DNA of 64,000 nucleotides from Prevotella sp. Lineage in GTDB: Bacteria > Bacteroidota > Bacteroidia > Bacteroidales > Bacteroidaceae. Each line of letters starts with the position of its first letter. The stretch's first letter is position 1. Position numbers and translations under genes: made by a program. The notes beneath the pieces are model-generated. The model did not search any database. It saw only the letters and a list, made by a program, of their open reading frames with translations, and was not told the origin of the DNA. The stretch lies in NCBI GenBank assembly GCA_016285075.1, contig JAEEQB010000003.1:89939-153938 (forward strand), read 5' to 3'. Below are positions 42,061 through 52,100 of this stretch, piece by piece.

Positions 42061-42414
42061 TCAACTCATAGGTGGAGCCAGCTTCGATGTTTCAACGTCG
42101 GCCAAGTCGGCAAAGTGCTGTCGTGCCTCGTCAATGTCGTCCACCACCACCAGACGGGTGTGGGCATTCTCCTCAGAGGCAGTGCCTATGGTGGCCTCGT
42201 ATGTCTTGTTGTTCCAACTGCTGCTCAGCTCGCTGACATCGGTCAGCGCGCATATCCAGCGCTGTGCCACCAGAGCATCTTCTGTGGCCAACGGGTCTGT
42301 CCGCAACTCGTCGCTGGCCTTGTCGTCATCATCGTCCTTACATGATGTAACGGTTCCTGTGCTCACAATCAGCATAGCAAGGAACATCCATTTGAAATAA
42401 CGTTTAGTTTTCAT
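42061..42414 (-). CDS. Putative lipoprotein, probably truncated by a frameshift
   Basis: 117 residues from the ATG at 42414 (MKTKRYFKWMFLAMLIVSTG, lipobox VTSC, then an Asp run). Mature part ALVAQRWICALTDVS..ATIGTASEENAHTRLVVVDDIDEARQHFADL resembles the start of Bacteroidetes surface proteins, though I cannot name a family. After DVETSKLAPPMS it stops, but the neighbouring frame carries on as NIEAGSTYELKVRPFIAF and ends at 42035 just before the terminator; a single-base deletion near 42085-42095 would explain this. Also possibly a shortened but active gene. Confidence 0.55.
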   Translation of the reverse strand: MKTKRYFKWMFLAMLIVSTGTVTSCKDDDDDKASDELRTDPLATEDALVAQRWICALTDVSELSSSWNNKTYEATIGTASEENAHTRLVVVDDIDEARQHFADLADVETSKLAPPMS

Positions 42415-42581
42415 TGTCAATTGTCTGTTAAATGTAGGTTGTTTGTTTCTTTTGAGTGAAAAGTATGCATTTTCCCCCATTCTTCCAAATATTCCAGCTA
42501 TTTATTGTATGCCAGCAGGCAATAATCATCGTTTCTTTTACGTTTTTATAGAAAAAAAAAAACAGAAAAACATCTGAGCCG

Positions 42582-44015
42582 ATGGATTTGAATGCTTTCA
42601 TCACTTCTGTGAACGATATGATCTGGACCTATGTACTGATAGGTGCGTTGGTGGGTTGTGGTCTATGGTTTACGTGGCACACCCGTTTCGTGCAGTTCCG
42701 CATGGTGGGTGAGATGCTGCGTCTGCTGACAGACTCGGCAGTAGACACCGTGGAGGAGCAGGTGAAGGAGCAGCGTCAGGGAGAAAGAAGCAAGCACATC
42801 TCCTCGTTCCAGGCGTTTGCCGTGTCCGTGGCTACGCGAGTGGGTACGGGCAATCTTGCAGGCGTAGCCACAGCTATTGCCATCGGCGGTCCCGGTGCCG
42901 TGTTCTGGATGTGGGTGATTGCCCTCATAGGCTCTGCCACAGCCTTTGTGGAGTCGACCTTGGCACAGCTCTTCAAGCAGAAGCACAAGGATTCGTTCAT
43001 CGGCGGTCCTGCCTACTATATCCAGCGCGGATTGCATCAGCGGTGGATGGCTGTGCTTTTTGCCATACTCATCACCTGCCAGTTCGGCCTGTCAAACAAT
43101 TCCATACAGGCCAATACTATTTGCGGAGCCATGCAGGAAGCCTTCGGCTGGTCGCCTCTGCTGGTGGGTTGTATCTTGGCAGCCATGGCGCTGTTCATTG
43201 TTTTCGGAGGCATTCAGCGCATTGCCCACGTGAGTTCCGTGTTGGTGCCCGTCATGGCGTTGGGCTATATGGTTCTGGCTGTGGTGGTGATTGTGATGAA
43301 CATCGGTCTCATGCCTCATGTCATGAAAGTCATTGTGCTGGATGCCTTCGGCATAGAGCAGGTGACAGGCGGCGGACTGGGTGCTGTCATCATGAATGGT
43401 GTGAAACGCGGACTCTTTTCGAACGAGGCAGGCGAGGGCAGTGCTCCCAATGTGGCGGCTACGGCCAGTGTGAGCCATCCCGTGAAACAGGGTCTTATCC
43501 AGGCGTTGGGTGTGTTTACTGATACGCTGCTGGTCTGCTCCTGTACGGCTTTCGTCATCCTGATCAGCGGGCTTTACGAGATACCTGAACTGAACGGCAT
43601 TGCCCTCACACAGTCGGCTCTGCAGTCGGAAGTAGGTGCTGCAGGACCGGTGTTCGTGGCCATAGCCATCTTCCTTTTCGCGTTCTCCAGCATCATCGGC
43701 AATTACTATTACGGTGAGGCCAACATCCGGTTTATCACACCCAATCCCACGGTGATGACGGTCTACCGCATCCTCTCCGGCGGCGTCATGGTGATATTCG
43801 GTGCGGTGGCCAGTTTTGAACTGGTGTGGAACATTGTCGATTTCTTCATGGCTTTTCTTACTGCCTGCAACCTCACAGCTATTGTGTTGCTGGGCCGTTA
43901 TGCGTTCCGTCTGCTTGAAGACTACCGTAGGCAGAAGCGCAGCGGTATCAAGGATCCAGTCTTCCATCGTCACCAGCTGCCTGAACTGGAAAAGGAGCTG
44001 GAGTGCTGGGAGTAA
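42582..44015 (+). CDS. AGCS-family sodium:alanine/glycine symporter
   Basis: 477 residues, inner-membrane carrier with ~11 hydrophobic segments and the AGCS signature: ATRVGTGNLAGVATAIAIGG (residues ~85-105), then WMWVIALIGSATAFVESTLAQ, GPAYYIQRGL, GLFSNEAGEGSAPNVAA (near 283) and SSIIGNYYYGEAN. Couples sodium entry to uptake of alanine or glycine. No neighbour is functionally linked. Confidence 0.94.
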   Translation: MDLNAFITSVNDMIWTYVLIGALVGCGLWFTWHTRFVQFRMVGEMLRLLTDSAVDTVEEQVKEQRQGERSKHISSFQAFAVSVATRVGTGNLAGVATAIAIGGPGAVFWMWVIALIGSATAFVESTLAQLFKQKHKDSFIGGPAYYIQRGLHQRWMAVLFAILITCQFGLSNNSIQANTICGAMQEAFGWSPLLVGCILAAMALFIVFGGIQRIAHVSSVLVPVMALGYMVLAVVVIVMNIGLMPHVMKVIVLDAFGIEQVTGGGLGAVIMNGVKRGLFSNEAGEGSAPNVAATASVSHPVKQGLIQALGVFTDTLLVCSCTAFVILISGLYEIPELNGIALTQSALQSEVGAAGPVFVAIAIFLFAFSSIIGNYYYGEANIRFITPNPTVMTVYRILSGGVMVIFGAVASFELVWNIVDFFMAFLTACNLTAIVLLGRYAFRLLEDYRRQKRSGIKDPVFHRHQLPELEKELECWE

Positions 44016-44096
44016 ACCCTCAGAAGTGGTGTGAACAGTCATGAAGTGAATACTTCCTTTTCCGCAGGAGGCTTCTCTTGCTTAGATTGTGTTGCT

Positions 44097-44206
44097 CGCT
44101 TACTAGCAGAACGCTGTTCACTTACTAGCAGAGTGCTGTTCACTTACTAGCAGAGTGGCGTTCACTTACTGGCAGAGTGACGCTCACTTACTAGGAGAGT
44201 CGTTCC
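44097..44206. repeat. 22-base minisatellite, five units
   Basis: Units beginning CACTTACTAGCAGAGTGCTG at 44097, 44119, 44141, 44163 and 44185 with 1-4 changes each, period exactly 22. It lies 3' of the AGCS gene; partial related words (TGCTTGGATTGTG) flank it on both sides. Confidence 0.9.
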
Positions 44207-44389
44207 CCTGCTTGGATTGTGCCGTTCGATTGCTTGGATCTAGGCCATAGACTGCTTGAAGGAAGAGCTCCGATTGACAGCTTCCGAAACTTCTTTCTTT
44301 GATTTGTTTTGCAAAATTACACATTTTTCCTCATATTTCCAAGCCTTTGTGTGTTTTTTTGCTCTTTTTTGGCAACAACATAGAAGTAG

Positions 44390-44600
44390 ACCCATTCAGA
44401 CAAAGAGCGGTCTGTAAGGCCAACCTGCTCATAGCCCAGGGCATCGCCCTGGGTATCGTGCATGCACGTGAGGACGCGCTGTAAGTGCAAAAGCTTTTGC
44501 CCCTGTAGGGCGTAGTTTGCTGTCATTCCTTCCCACAAGGCGCTGCCTTGGGCTGGGTGCTGCTGCCCCGTAGGAGCGTTTGGGGTCAACTTCTATGTTA
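44390..44600. repeat. Dispersed GC-rich intergenic repeat with hairpin
   Basis: CCCAGGGC / GCCCTGGG at 44435-44453 is an 8-base perfect stem with a 3-base loop; more inverted words (AAGCTTTTGCCCC, GGCGCTGCCTTGGGCTGGG) follow. Its translation resembles a sequence I associate with repetitive intergenic DNA in Bacteroidetes genomes rather than a protein. That identity is from memory. Confidence 0.45.
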
Positions 44601-44658
44601 TTGCCCTTTTTTTTGCGACAATGCTAGTAAGATGCGACAAGACGATTCCTCTTAAATG

Positions 44659-44690
44659 AAAAATGGCTGCACCTTTCGGCGCAGCCAATT
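44659..44690 (-). terminator. pckA terminator
   Basis: TGGCTGC (44664-44670) pairs with GCAGCCA (44681-44687); on the minus strand ATTTTTC follows. The loop ACCTTTCGGC and stem are close to the hairpin at 41971-42000. Confidence 0.75.
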
Positions 44691-44720
44691 ATCAAATATC
44701 AATTATCAATTGTCAATTCG

Positions 44721-46334
44721 TTAGAGCTTCGGGCCTGCAGCGACGAGAGCTTTACCGGCTTCGTTGCCTTCGTACTTCTTGAAGTTCTTGATGAAGCGTG
44801 CAGCCAGATCCTTAGCCTTCTCTTCCCACTCGTTGCGGTTCTGATAGGTGTCGCGAGGATCGAGAATGCCCCAAGCCACGCCATTGAGCTGTGTGGGAAC
44901 CTCGAAGTCGAAGTAAGGAATCTTCTTGGTTGGAGCATTCAGGATGTCACCGCCCAGGATAGCATCGATGATACCACGTGTGTCCTTGATAGAGATACGC
45001 TTGCCGGTACCGTTCCAGCCAGTGTTCACCAGATAAGCCTTGGCGCCGCTCTTCTCCATCTTCTTCACCAGCTCCTCAGCATACTTTGTGGGGTGCAGCT
45101 CGAGGAATGCCTGTCCGAAGCAAGCGCTGAAGGTAGGAGTAGGCTCAGTGATGCCACGCTCTGTACCGGCGAGCTTAGCCGTGAAGCCAGAGAGGAAGTA
45201 GTACTTGGTCTGCTCTGGAGTCAGGATAGAAACCGGGGGCAGCACGCCGAAGGCGTCGGCAGAGAGGAAGATGACGTTCTTGGCCTCAGGACCAGCGCTC
45301 TTACCATTGACCTTCTGGGCAATCTTCTCGATGTGGTTGATAGGATAGCTGACACGGGTGTTCTCTGTCACACTCTTATCAGCGAAGTCAATCTTGCCAG
45401 CCTCGTCCACGGTGACATTCTCGAGCAGGGCGTCGCGGCGGATGGCATTGTAGATGTCGGGCTCGCTCTCCTTGTCGAGGTTGATAACCTTGGCATAGCA
45501 GCCACCCTCGAAGTTGAACACACCCTCGTCGTCCCATCCGTGCTCGTCGTCACCAATGAGCAGACGCTTAGGATCGGTAGACAGTGTGGTCTTGCCAGTA
45601 CCAGACAGACCGAAGAAAATAGCGGTGTTCTTACCCTCCATATCGGTGTTGGCAGAGCAGTGCATGGAAGCGATACCCTGCAGGGGCAGATAGTAGTTCA
45701 TCATGGAGAACATACCCTTCTTCATCTCACCACCGTACCAAGTGTTGATGATGCACTGCTCGCGGGTGGTGGTGTTGAAAGCCACGCAGGTCTCTGAGTT
45801 AAGACCCAGCTCCTGGTAGTTCTCGACCTTTGCCTTCGAGGCATTGTAGATCACGAAGTTAGGCTCGAAGTTCTCCAGTTCCTCAGCGGTGGGCTGGATG
45901 AACATGTTCTTCACGAAGTGAGCCTGCCAGGCCACTTCCACGATGAAGCGAACGCGCAGACGGGTAGCCTCGTTGGCACCGCAGTAAGCGTCCATCACAT
46001 ACAGCTCTTTGTTGCAAAGCTCCTTGATGGCAATCTCCTTCACCTTGGCCCAAACCTCCTCGCTCATGGGGTGGTTGTCGTTCTTGTACTCCTCAGAGGT
46101 CCACCATACCTTGTCCTCGCTCTGTGCATCCTTCACGATGTACTTGTCCTTGGGCGAACGGCCGGTGTAGATACCAGTCATCACGTTAACAGCGTTCAAC
46201 TCAGTGTTCTGACCTTTGTCGAAACCTGTCAGGCCAGCCTTTGTCTCCTCTTCAAAGAGGTACTCATACGACGGATTGTGAGCAATCACGGTAGAACCGG
46301 TGATGCCATACTGTGTCAAATCTAACTTTGCCAT
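44721..46334 (-). CDS. pckA: Phosphoenolpyruvate carboxykinase (ATP)
   Basis: 537 residues, full family length. Converts oxaloacetate and ATP to PEP and CO2; in Bacteroidetes it often runs toward oxaloacetate in succinate fermentation. Motifs: [11 protein letters not shown] (substrate Arg), [11 protein letters not shown] (metal Lys), kinase-1a loop [13 protein letters not shown] (~residue 245), kinase-2 [11 protein letters not shown], and [10 protein letters not shown]. Cytoplasmic. Its promoter is at 46383-46391 and its terminator at 44659-44690, so it is monocistronic. Confidence 0.97.
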   Translation of the reverse strand: MAKLDLTQYGITGSTVIAHNPSYEYLFEEETKAGLTGFDKGQNTELNAVNVMTGIYTGRSPKDKYIVKDAQSEDKVWWTSEEYKNDNHPMSEEVWAKVKEIAIKELCNKELYVMDAYCGANEATRLRVRFIVEVAWQAHFVKNMFIQPTAEELENFEPNFVIYNASKAKVENYQELGLNSETCVAFNTTTREQCIINTWYGGEMKKGMFSMMNYYLPLQGIASMHCSANTDMEGKNTAIFFGLSGTGKTTLSTDPKRLLIGDDEHGWDDEGVFNFEGGCYAKVINLDKESEPDIYNAIRRDALLENVTVDEAGKIDFADKSVTENTRVSYPINHIEKIAQKVNGKSAGPEAKNVIFLSADAFGVLPPVSILTPEQTKYYFLSGFTAKLAGTERGITEPTPTFSACFGQAFLELHPTKYAEELVKKMEKSGAKAYLVNTGWNGTGKRISIKDTRGIIDAILGGDILNAPTKKIPYFDFEVPTQLNGVAWGILDPRDTYQNRNEWEEKAKDLAARFIKNFKKYEGNEAGKALVAAGPKL

Positions 46335-46382
46335 TGTTACTCTATTTTTATTTTGAATTAATACCTTTATCTTTTTTCGGCT

Positions 46383-46391
46383 GCAAAGGTA
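46383..46391 (-). promoter_or_regulatory. pckA -7 box
   Basis: Minus strand TACCTTTGC, about 50 bases before the pckA ATG. Confidence 0.6.
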
Positions 46392-46553
46392 CGAATAAAA
46401 TGAGAATAAAGAATGAAGAATTAAGGATTATTTGCGCGCACACAGCCCTTTTTTTGGTTAAAGAATATAAAAACAAATGTCGCAATGACGCTTTTGTCAC
46501 TTCGACATATCAAAAAAAACTAGCGGCACATCATTCTTTTCTCCTTTGTTTTT

Positions 46554-46585
46554 TTGGCCGTTTGAGATTTTGTTCGTACCTTTGC
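46554..46585 (+). promoter_or_regulatory. Promoter of the 48-residue ORF
   Basis: TTG at 46554-46556, 20-base spacer and TACCTTTGC at 46577-46585, about 29 bases before the ATG at 46614. Confidence 0.65.
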
Positions 46586-46613
46586 TTCCGTATTATTTCA
46601 AGAGAATAATAGA

Positions 46614-46760
46614 ATGGGACTAAAACAATTATTCAGAAGGAAAAAGATGAATGTAAAGGTATTCACCCCCAAACAGATACTGAGCGGTAGCGGAATGAGC
46701 ACCGTCAAGCAGATCTTGCTGTTGATAGTAGCTATTGAAAAAGGTAAGGAGCGTCAGTAG
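46614..46760 (+). CDS. Small basic protein, 48 residues
   Basis: Unannotated small ORF starting MGLKQLFRRKKMNVKVF and ending VKQILLLIVAIEKGKERQ. It has a complete promoter 29 bases upstream and lies 96 bases before the Sir2 gene in the same direction. Basic N-terminus and an amphipathic C-terminal helix. An alternative start is the second Met at 46647. No known family. The promoter argues strongly that this stretch is transcribed; coding status is inferred from frame length and position. Confidence 0.6.
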   Translation: MGLKQLFRRKKMNVKVFTPKQILSGSGMSTVKQILLLIVAIEKGKERQ

Positions 46761-46856
46761 ACGAGCAAGCAGGAGCAATCGCTTCGTTGACTATGTTAAT
46801 GATGAGAGATACATCAACATATTTACATCTATAAAAATTAGTAAGGAATCTGACTT

Positions 46857-47552
46857 ATGAAGAAGAAAGTAGTAGTATTGACAGGTGCCGGCATGTCAGT
46901 AGAGAGCGGACTCAAGACGTTCCGCGATGCCGATGGTCTGTGGGAAGAATATCCTGTGGCACAGGTTGCCACCCACGAAGGCTGGGAGGCCGATCCCACA
47001 TTAGTGACGAACTTCTACAACATGCTCCGCAAAAAATGCTGGGGCGTGCAGCCCAACGAGGGTCACAGACTGGTGGCAAAGCTGGAGGAGAAGTACGACG
47101 TGACAGTGGTGACGCAGAACGTGGACAACCTCCACGAGATGGCCGGTTCCACCAAAGTGATTCATCTGCATGGCGAACTGATGAAGGTATGCTCCAGCCG
47201 CGATGTCGACGACCCACGCTACATCCAGCAGCTCACACCCGACAACTGCGAGATTGCACCAGGCACAAAAGCCGGCGACGGATCGCTGCTCCGACCCTAC
47301 ATCGTGTTCTTCGGCGAGGCAGTTCCCAACATCGGTGTTGCTGCCGACGAGGTGCAAGAGGCCGACATCCTGATTGTCATCGGCACATCACTGGTGGTCT
47401 ATCCCGCCGCAGGCCTGTTGCACTATGCACGTCCCCATACCCCCATCTACCTCATCGACCCCAACCCTGTCAGTGCGGGCTCACGTGTCAAGCAGATACA
47501 GAAAGGCGCCTCCGAGGGAATGAGGGAACTCATGCAAATCCTCAATCCCTGA
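46857..47552 (+). CDS. Sir2-family NAD-dependent deacylase
   Basis: 231 residues, typical size for a bacterial CobB-like sirtuin. NAD-binding GAGMSVESGLKTFRD (start), catalytic region VTQNVDNLHEMAG and HLHGE (catalytic His), then FFGEAVPN, IGTSLVVYPAAGLL. It removes acetyl or other acyl groups from lysines. The zinc ribbon normally between HLHG and FFGE has no CxxC pairs; only two Cys occur (VCSS and DNCE), so it probably lacks structural zinc. The 48-residue ORF upstream may share its transcript. Confidence 0.92.
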   Translation: MKKKVVVLTGAGMSVESGLKTFRDADGLWEEYPVAQVATHEGWEADPTLVTNFYNMLRKKCWGVQPNEGHRLVAKLEEKYDVTVVTQNVDNLHEMAGSTKVIHLHGELMKVCSSRDVDDPRYIQQLTPDNCEIAPGTKAGDGSLLRPYIVFFGEAVPNIGVAADEVQEADILIVIGTSLVVYPAAGLLHYARPHTPIYLIDPNPVSAGSRVKQIQKGASEGMRELMQILNP

Positions 47553-47649
47553 GGTGGGCATTGATTACAATCGCCCTGCGTGTTCGTCATAAGAAAAAGA
47601 ATAAGCATCAGATGATACATGTATTAACGAATAACTTTTAATTTTTTGT

Positions 47650-49089
47650 ATGAACAAACTACTTTTCAAATCAAACAGGAAGCTTGTGCTCCCGGCGGTG
47701 GTTGTAGGTACATGTCTCCTTGTGGCGTGTGCTGACACCTACAGTGGCGACGAGACATTCGAGAGCAGCGTGAGGAACGCTCAGCTCAACTCGCCCGCTG
47801 AGGCCGACATCGCCATCGCTGCCAGCACCGATGGCAGCCAGCAGACCATCAGCTGGCCGGTGGTGCATGGCGCAGGAGGCTATGAGCTGGCTGTTTACGA
47901 CGGTGGCTCGGGAGACGTCATCGTCAAGGACACCATCGATGGCTGTTCACGTACCATCAGCCGCGAGGAAGACACCAACTACCGCTTAGAGCTGCGCACC
48001 CTGGGCAATCCGCAGCTGAACAACCAGGAGGCTGCAGCGCCGACAGTGAAGAACTTCTCTACTTTTACCGAGTCTTACGGGAAGATTCCCGCAGGCGACC
48101 TCTATCGCTTCTTCCAGGAGAATCCCATCCCCGACACCGAGGACATCGCCAACGAACTGAACTATGACCTCGAGCCGGGAGGACGCTACACCTTGTCGAA
48201 ATCACTGAACTTCAATTTCCACAAAGTGGTACTCCGCACGTCCGACAAGAGTAACCATGCTACTGTTGTCATGGGCGACAGCGCCAACTTCATCGTGTCC
48301 AACGATTTCACGCTGAAGTATGTTGACGTCGACGCTTCTACCTGCGTGAAGCCGGTCATGGAGGCCTACAAGTACGACACCGACCCTGATGACATCATGC
48401 CGAAACCGAAGAATTACTTCCTGATAGACTTCGTACGTATCCAGGACAGCAATATCAAAGGTGTGCAGGGCAGCCTGTTCTACGACAACAACAAGGCGTG
48501 GGCAGTGGTCAGCTTCCTCATCAAGAACTCCGTCATCCACATGAACACCACCACATCGTTTGTCAAGAACGAGTCGTTTATCGCCTTCCAGGGTGGTGGC
48601 ATCAAGGACTTCTCCATTGCCAATTCCACCATCTATCAGACGGGCGAAGGCAACTCGAAGTATTTCCTGCGCTACAACAACTCTATACGCGTAGACCGTC
48701 TGGGCTATGAGACCAGCGACCACACCACGCTGACCTATACCAACAACACCTTCTACAAGGTAGCCAACGGACAGTGGGCCAATTATTCGGGTATCTCGAA
48801 CTACTCGGCCTATACCGTTTTGAACAACATCTGGGTAGATTGCGCCGACGGTCAGATTGCCCGCCGTATGATGGGTAATGGCCGTATGGGTACCAATAGC
48901 ACCGCTTCATGGGGCAACAATACCTATTGGCAGGAAGGTGAGGCCAAGGACAACAGCCAGTACGATACAGGCTTCATCCTCTCTTCCGACCCTGCCTTCG
49001 CAGATCCTGCCAACGGCAACTTCACACCCACGGGTTCAGAGCAACTGGAGCGTAGGACTGGCGACCCACGATGGCTTTCTAATAATTGA
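47650..49089 (+). CDS. DUF4957/DUF5123-type surface lipoprotein
   Basis: 479 residues with signal and lipobox LVAC near residue 28. Fibronectin-III-like domain (~45-120, QTISWPVVHGAGGYELAVYDG), then a right-handed beta-helix (~150-430, DFVRIQDSNIKGVQGSLFYD; DFSIANSTIYQTGEG; TYTNNTFYKVANG), the pattern of DUF4957 plus DUF5123 proteins common in pectin-type PULs. Likely a glycan-binding or lyase-like surface protein; no catalytic residues were identified. First gene of PUL2, 80 bases before SusC. Confidence 0.85.
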   Translation: MNKLLFKSNRKLVLPAVVVGTCLLVACADTYSGDETFESSVRNAQLNSPAEADIAIAASTDGSQQTISWPVVHGAGGYELAVYDGGSGDVIVKDTIDGCSRTISREEDTNYRLELRTLGNPQLNNQEAAAPTVKNFSTFTESYGKIPAGDLYRFFQENPIPDTEDIANELNYDLEPGGRYTLSKSLNFNFHKVVLRTSDKSNHATVVMGDSANFIVSNDFTLKYVDVDASTCVKPVMEAYKYDTDPDDIMPKPKNYFLIDFVRIQDSNIKGVQGSLFYDNNKAWAVVSFLIKNSVIHMNTTTSFVKNESFIAFQGGGIKDFSIANSTIYQTGEGNSKYFLRYNNSIRVDRLGYETSDHTTLTYTNNTFYKVANGQWANYSGISNYSAYTVLNNIWVDCADGQIARRMMGNGRMGTNSTASWGNNTYWQEGEAKDNSQYDTGFILSSDPAFADPANGNFTPTGSEQLERRTGDPRWLSNN

Positions 49090-49108
49090 CAATTGATAAT
49101 TGATATTC
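49083..49108. repeat. AATTGACAATTGATAATTGA spacer repeat
   Basis: Short alternating AATTGACA/AATTGATA words just after the lipoprotein stop. The same type occurs at 52471-52503, 44690-44717, 59806-59826 and 36175-36195, always at gene edges. Confidence 0.7.
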
Positions 49109-49168
49109 CTATGGAAGCAAAGCGTAGCAAACGCCGAGCGTACATTAGATAAATGACAACAGAAGAAT

Positions 49169-52100
49169 ATGATGAATAAGATAAACAGATATATAGCCGC
49201 CTCCTGCCTGAGCCTGTTGCTGAGTGTGCCGGTATCGGCGCAGACGGAAACCATTACGGGTAAGGTACTCGACGAAACGGGCGAACCTGTCATCGGTGCT
49301 ACCGTGAAAATTGCAGGGCAGACTTCGGGAGGTGCCATTACCGACTTTGACGGAAACTATACCCTGAAAGTGCCCAAGGACACAAAAGTAACCATTACCT
49401 ATATAGGTTATCTGCCGCAGACAGTGAAAGTGGGTACTACCGTGAAACTCCTCGAAGACCGCCAGTCACTCGACGAAGTGGTGGTCGTGGGTTACGGACA
49501 GCAGAAGATGAAGAACGTCACCGGTGCCGTGGAGACCATCTCGCCCAAGGATATCGAGGACCTCAGCGTAGGTAGCCTCGGCGATGCCCTGGTAGGTATG
49601 TTCAATGGCGTGAGCGTCAACCGTGGCGCAGGACAGAACCGCCCGGGACAGTCACCCTCGCTCACCATCCGTCAGAGCGATGTGGCCACCAGCGTCACAC
49701 CCAACTCCACCCGTGGCGGTGACCCCGACTCCACGCCCCTCTACGTCATCGACGGATTTATCTCTACAGAAGGGCAGTTCAACAACCTTGACATCAGCGA
49801 GGTTGAGAGTATCACCGTGCTGAAAGATGCCTCGGCTGCCGTCTACGGTGCCCGTGCTGCCTACGGTGTCGTGCTCGTGAAGACCAAGCAGGGAACAAAC
49901 GCCGCACCGAAGATTTCCTATTCAGGACAGTTCGGATGGACAGATGCTCTTTACACCCCCAAAATGCTCAGCGGTGCCGACTATATGAAGATCTACAACA
50001 CCATCCGCGCCGCCAACACCTCGACGCAGGACAACATCGAAATGCGCACACAGCTCTTCCAACTCGATGAGATCAATGCTGCACGCAGCCTGAACTACGA
50101 CCTGCTCGATCAGGAGTGGAGCGCATCCTACACACAACGCCACAACCTGAACATCAATGGTGGAAACGACAAGGCCACCTACTTCGGCTCTGTCAGCTAC
50201 TATGACCAGGACGGTAACATCGGACGTCTCGACTACGACCGCTGGAACTTCCGTGCAGGTCTCAATGCCAACATCGGCAAGTATGTGAAGACAGCGATGC
50301 AGATCAGCGGCGACTGGGGCGAGCGCAATAACTCCGTGGCTCCCTCAGGTGGCGGTACAGACTTCGACTACCGATGGCTCATGACACATCTGCCCTTCGT
50401 GCCCGACTATGCCAATGACTATCCCATTGTCTACTCCGGCATGGAGAACGTCATCCCCACCAGCGCCACACGTCTGTATAACTTCTCGGCTGTGCAGAAC
50501 AGCTCCGACAACGTGAAGAACCGCTCGAACAACCTTAGCATCAACGGTAGCGTGGAGTTCAACCTCGGATTCATCAAGGCCCTGCAGGGACTCTCAGCCA
50601 AGGTGTCCTACTCGAAGAATATCAGCAACTCCGAGACCAACACCGTCAGCACCATCCTCGACCTCTACCGCCTGACCAACCGTGGCGGCAGCGGCAGCCA
50701 CCTCTATACAGGCGAAGGAGTCACCTATGACGAAAACACCACCGGCGTGCTTCGCTTGGTGAGCAACGGCGGTATGCTGCGACGCCAGATGAGCCGCTCC
50801 GACAGCTACCAGTACAACTTCACACTCCAGTACGCGCGTACCTTTGCACAGCTGCACGATGTCAACGCCCTCTTCTCCATCGAGAAGACCGAGGCCTGGA
50901 GTGAACCGTTAGAGGGCACCATCACCGACCTCATCGCCTATCAGGACGGCCAGTCCTCATCGGGTATGGGCGACCAGACCACCTCCTTCGGACGCAGCGA
51001 GAGCGGTATGCTCTCCTATGTAGGACGTTTCAACTACGCCTACGCCAGCAAGTACCTCTTCGAGTTCCTGATGCGTAGCGATGCCAGCACCAAGTTTGCA
51101 CCGAAGAACTACTGGGGCTTCTTCCCCTCTGTCTCTGCCGGATGGGTCGTTTCCGAGGAGGAATGGTTCAAGAATTCAGTAAAATGGCTTGACTTCCTGA
51201 AGATCCGCGCCTCTTGGGGTCTCATGGGCCGCGACAACATCCGTGCATGGCTCTGGACACAGCTCTACGAGCGCAATGCTGCCAAGGGTGCTGTCTTCGG
51301 CAGCAACGGCATCAATACCAATGTCAATTACGCCCTGGTCATGCCGAAGGCAGGTACCAACAGCGACGTCCACTGGGACAAGACCTACAAGACCAATGTA
51401 GGTATCGATGCCCGCTTCCTGCAGAGCCGCCTGTCTGTAGACTTCAACTTCTACTATGACCTTGGACGTGAGCTGTTTGCCACGCGGACAGGTACCAGCG
51501 ACTTCCCCACCACTGTAGGCACACAGGCCACACCCGAGAACTATGGCGAGATTGACTATTGGGGATGGGAGCTGAACCTCGGCTGGCGCGACAAGATCGG
51601 CGGCAACATCAGCTACTGGGTGAAGCTGTCAACAGGCTATAGCGACAACAAGATCCTTGCCACAAACTTCCAGGCCATTCCCCAGTACGATGATGTCATC
51701 TACGGTGAACGCGCCGATCGTGGCGTCTGGGGCTTCAAGTGTCTCGGCATGTTCCGCAGCTATCAGGAGATCGAGGAGTACTTCGACCGCTACCAGATCA
51801 CCGAGTACCTGGGCATGAAGAAGAGCGAGGTACGTCCCGGTATGCTCATCTACGAGGACATCCAGGGCGACAACAACGGCGATGGCACCTATGCTCCCAA
51901 GGACGGCAAGGTCACCACTGGCAACGACTTCATCTGCCTCAGCGAGCGCTCCAGCAATCCTTACGGCTTCACGCTCAACTTCGGCGGTTCCTGGAAGAAC
52001 CTCTCCCTGCAGGCACAGCTTGCCGCCTCATGGGGTGCCAAGGCACTCATCGGCACCGACTTCCGTCAGGCTGCCAGCGACTACGAGTACGAGAACATGC

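Larger units (their letters stand above)
44016..44720. other. 705-base intergenic region with minisatellite and dispersed repeat
   Basis: Holds the 22-base tandem repeat (44097-44206), a dispersed GC-rich repeat with hairpin (44390-44600) and the pckA terminator (44659-44690). A 90-codon reading frame at 44317-44589 on the minus strand (NAPTGQQHPAQGSALWEG..) is probably not a gene; its start region reads like frequent spurious translations of a Bacteroidetes repeat. Confidence 0.6.

Noticed and set aside
44097..44206. Possible CRISPR array
   Set aside because: Units are contiguous 22-base repeats with no unique spacers and no cas genes nearby.
44317..44589. 90-codon minus-strand ORF (NAPTGQQHPAQG..)
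   Set aside because: Reads as translation of a repetitive GC-rich element with an internal hairpin; no promoter at a suitable distance except a weak TAATTTTGC-like word inside the frame.
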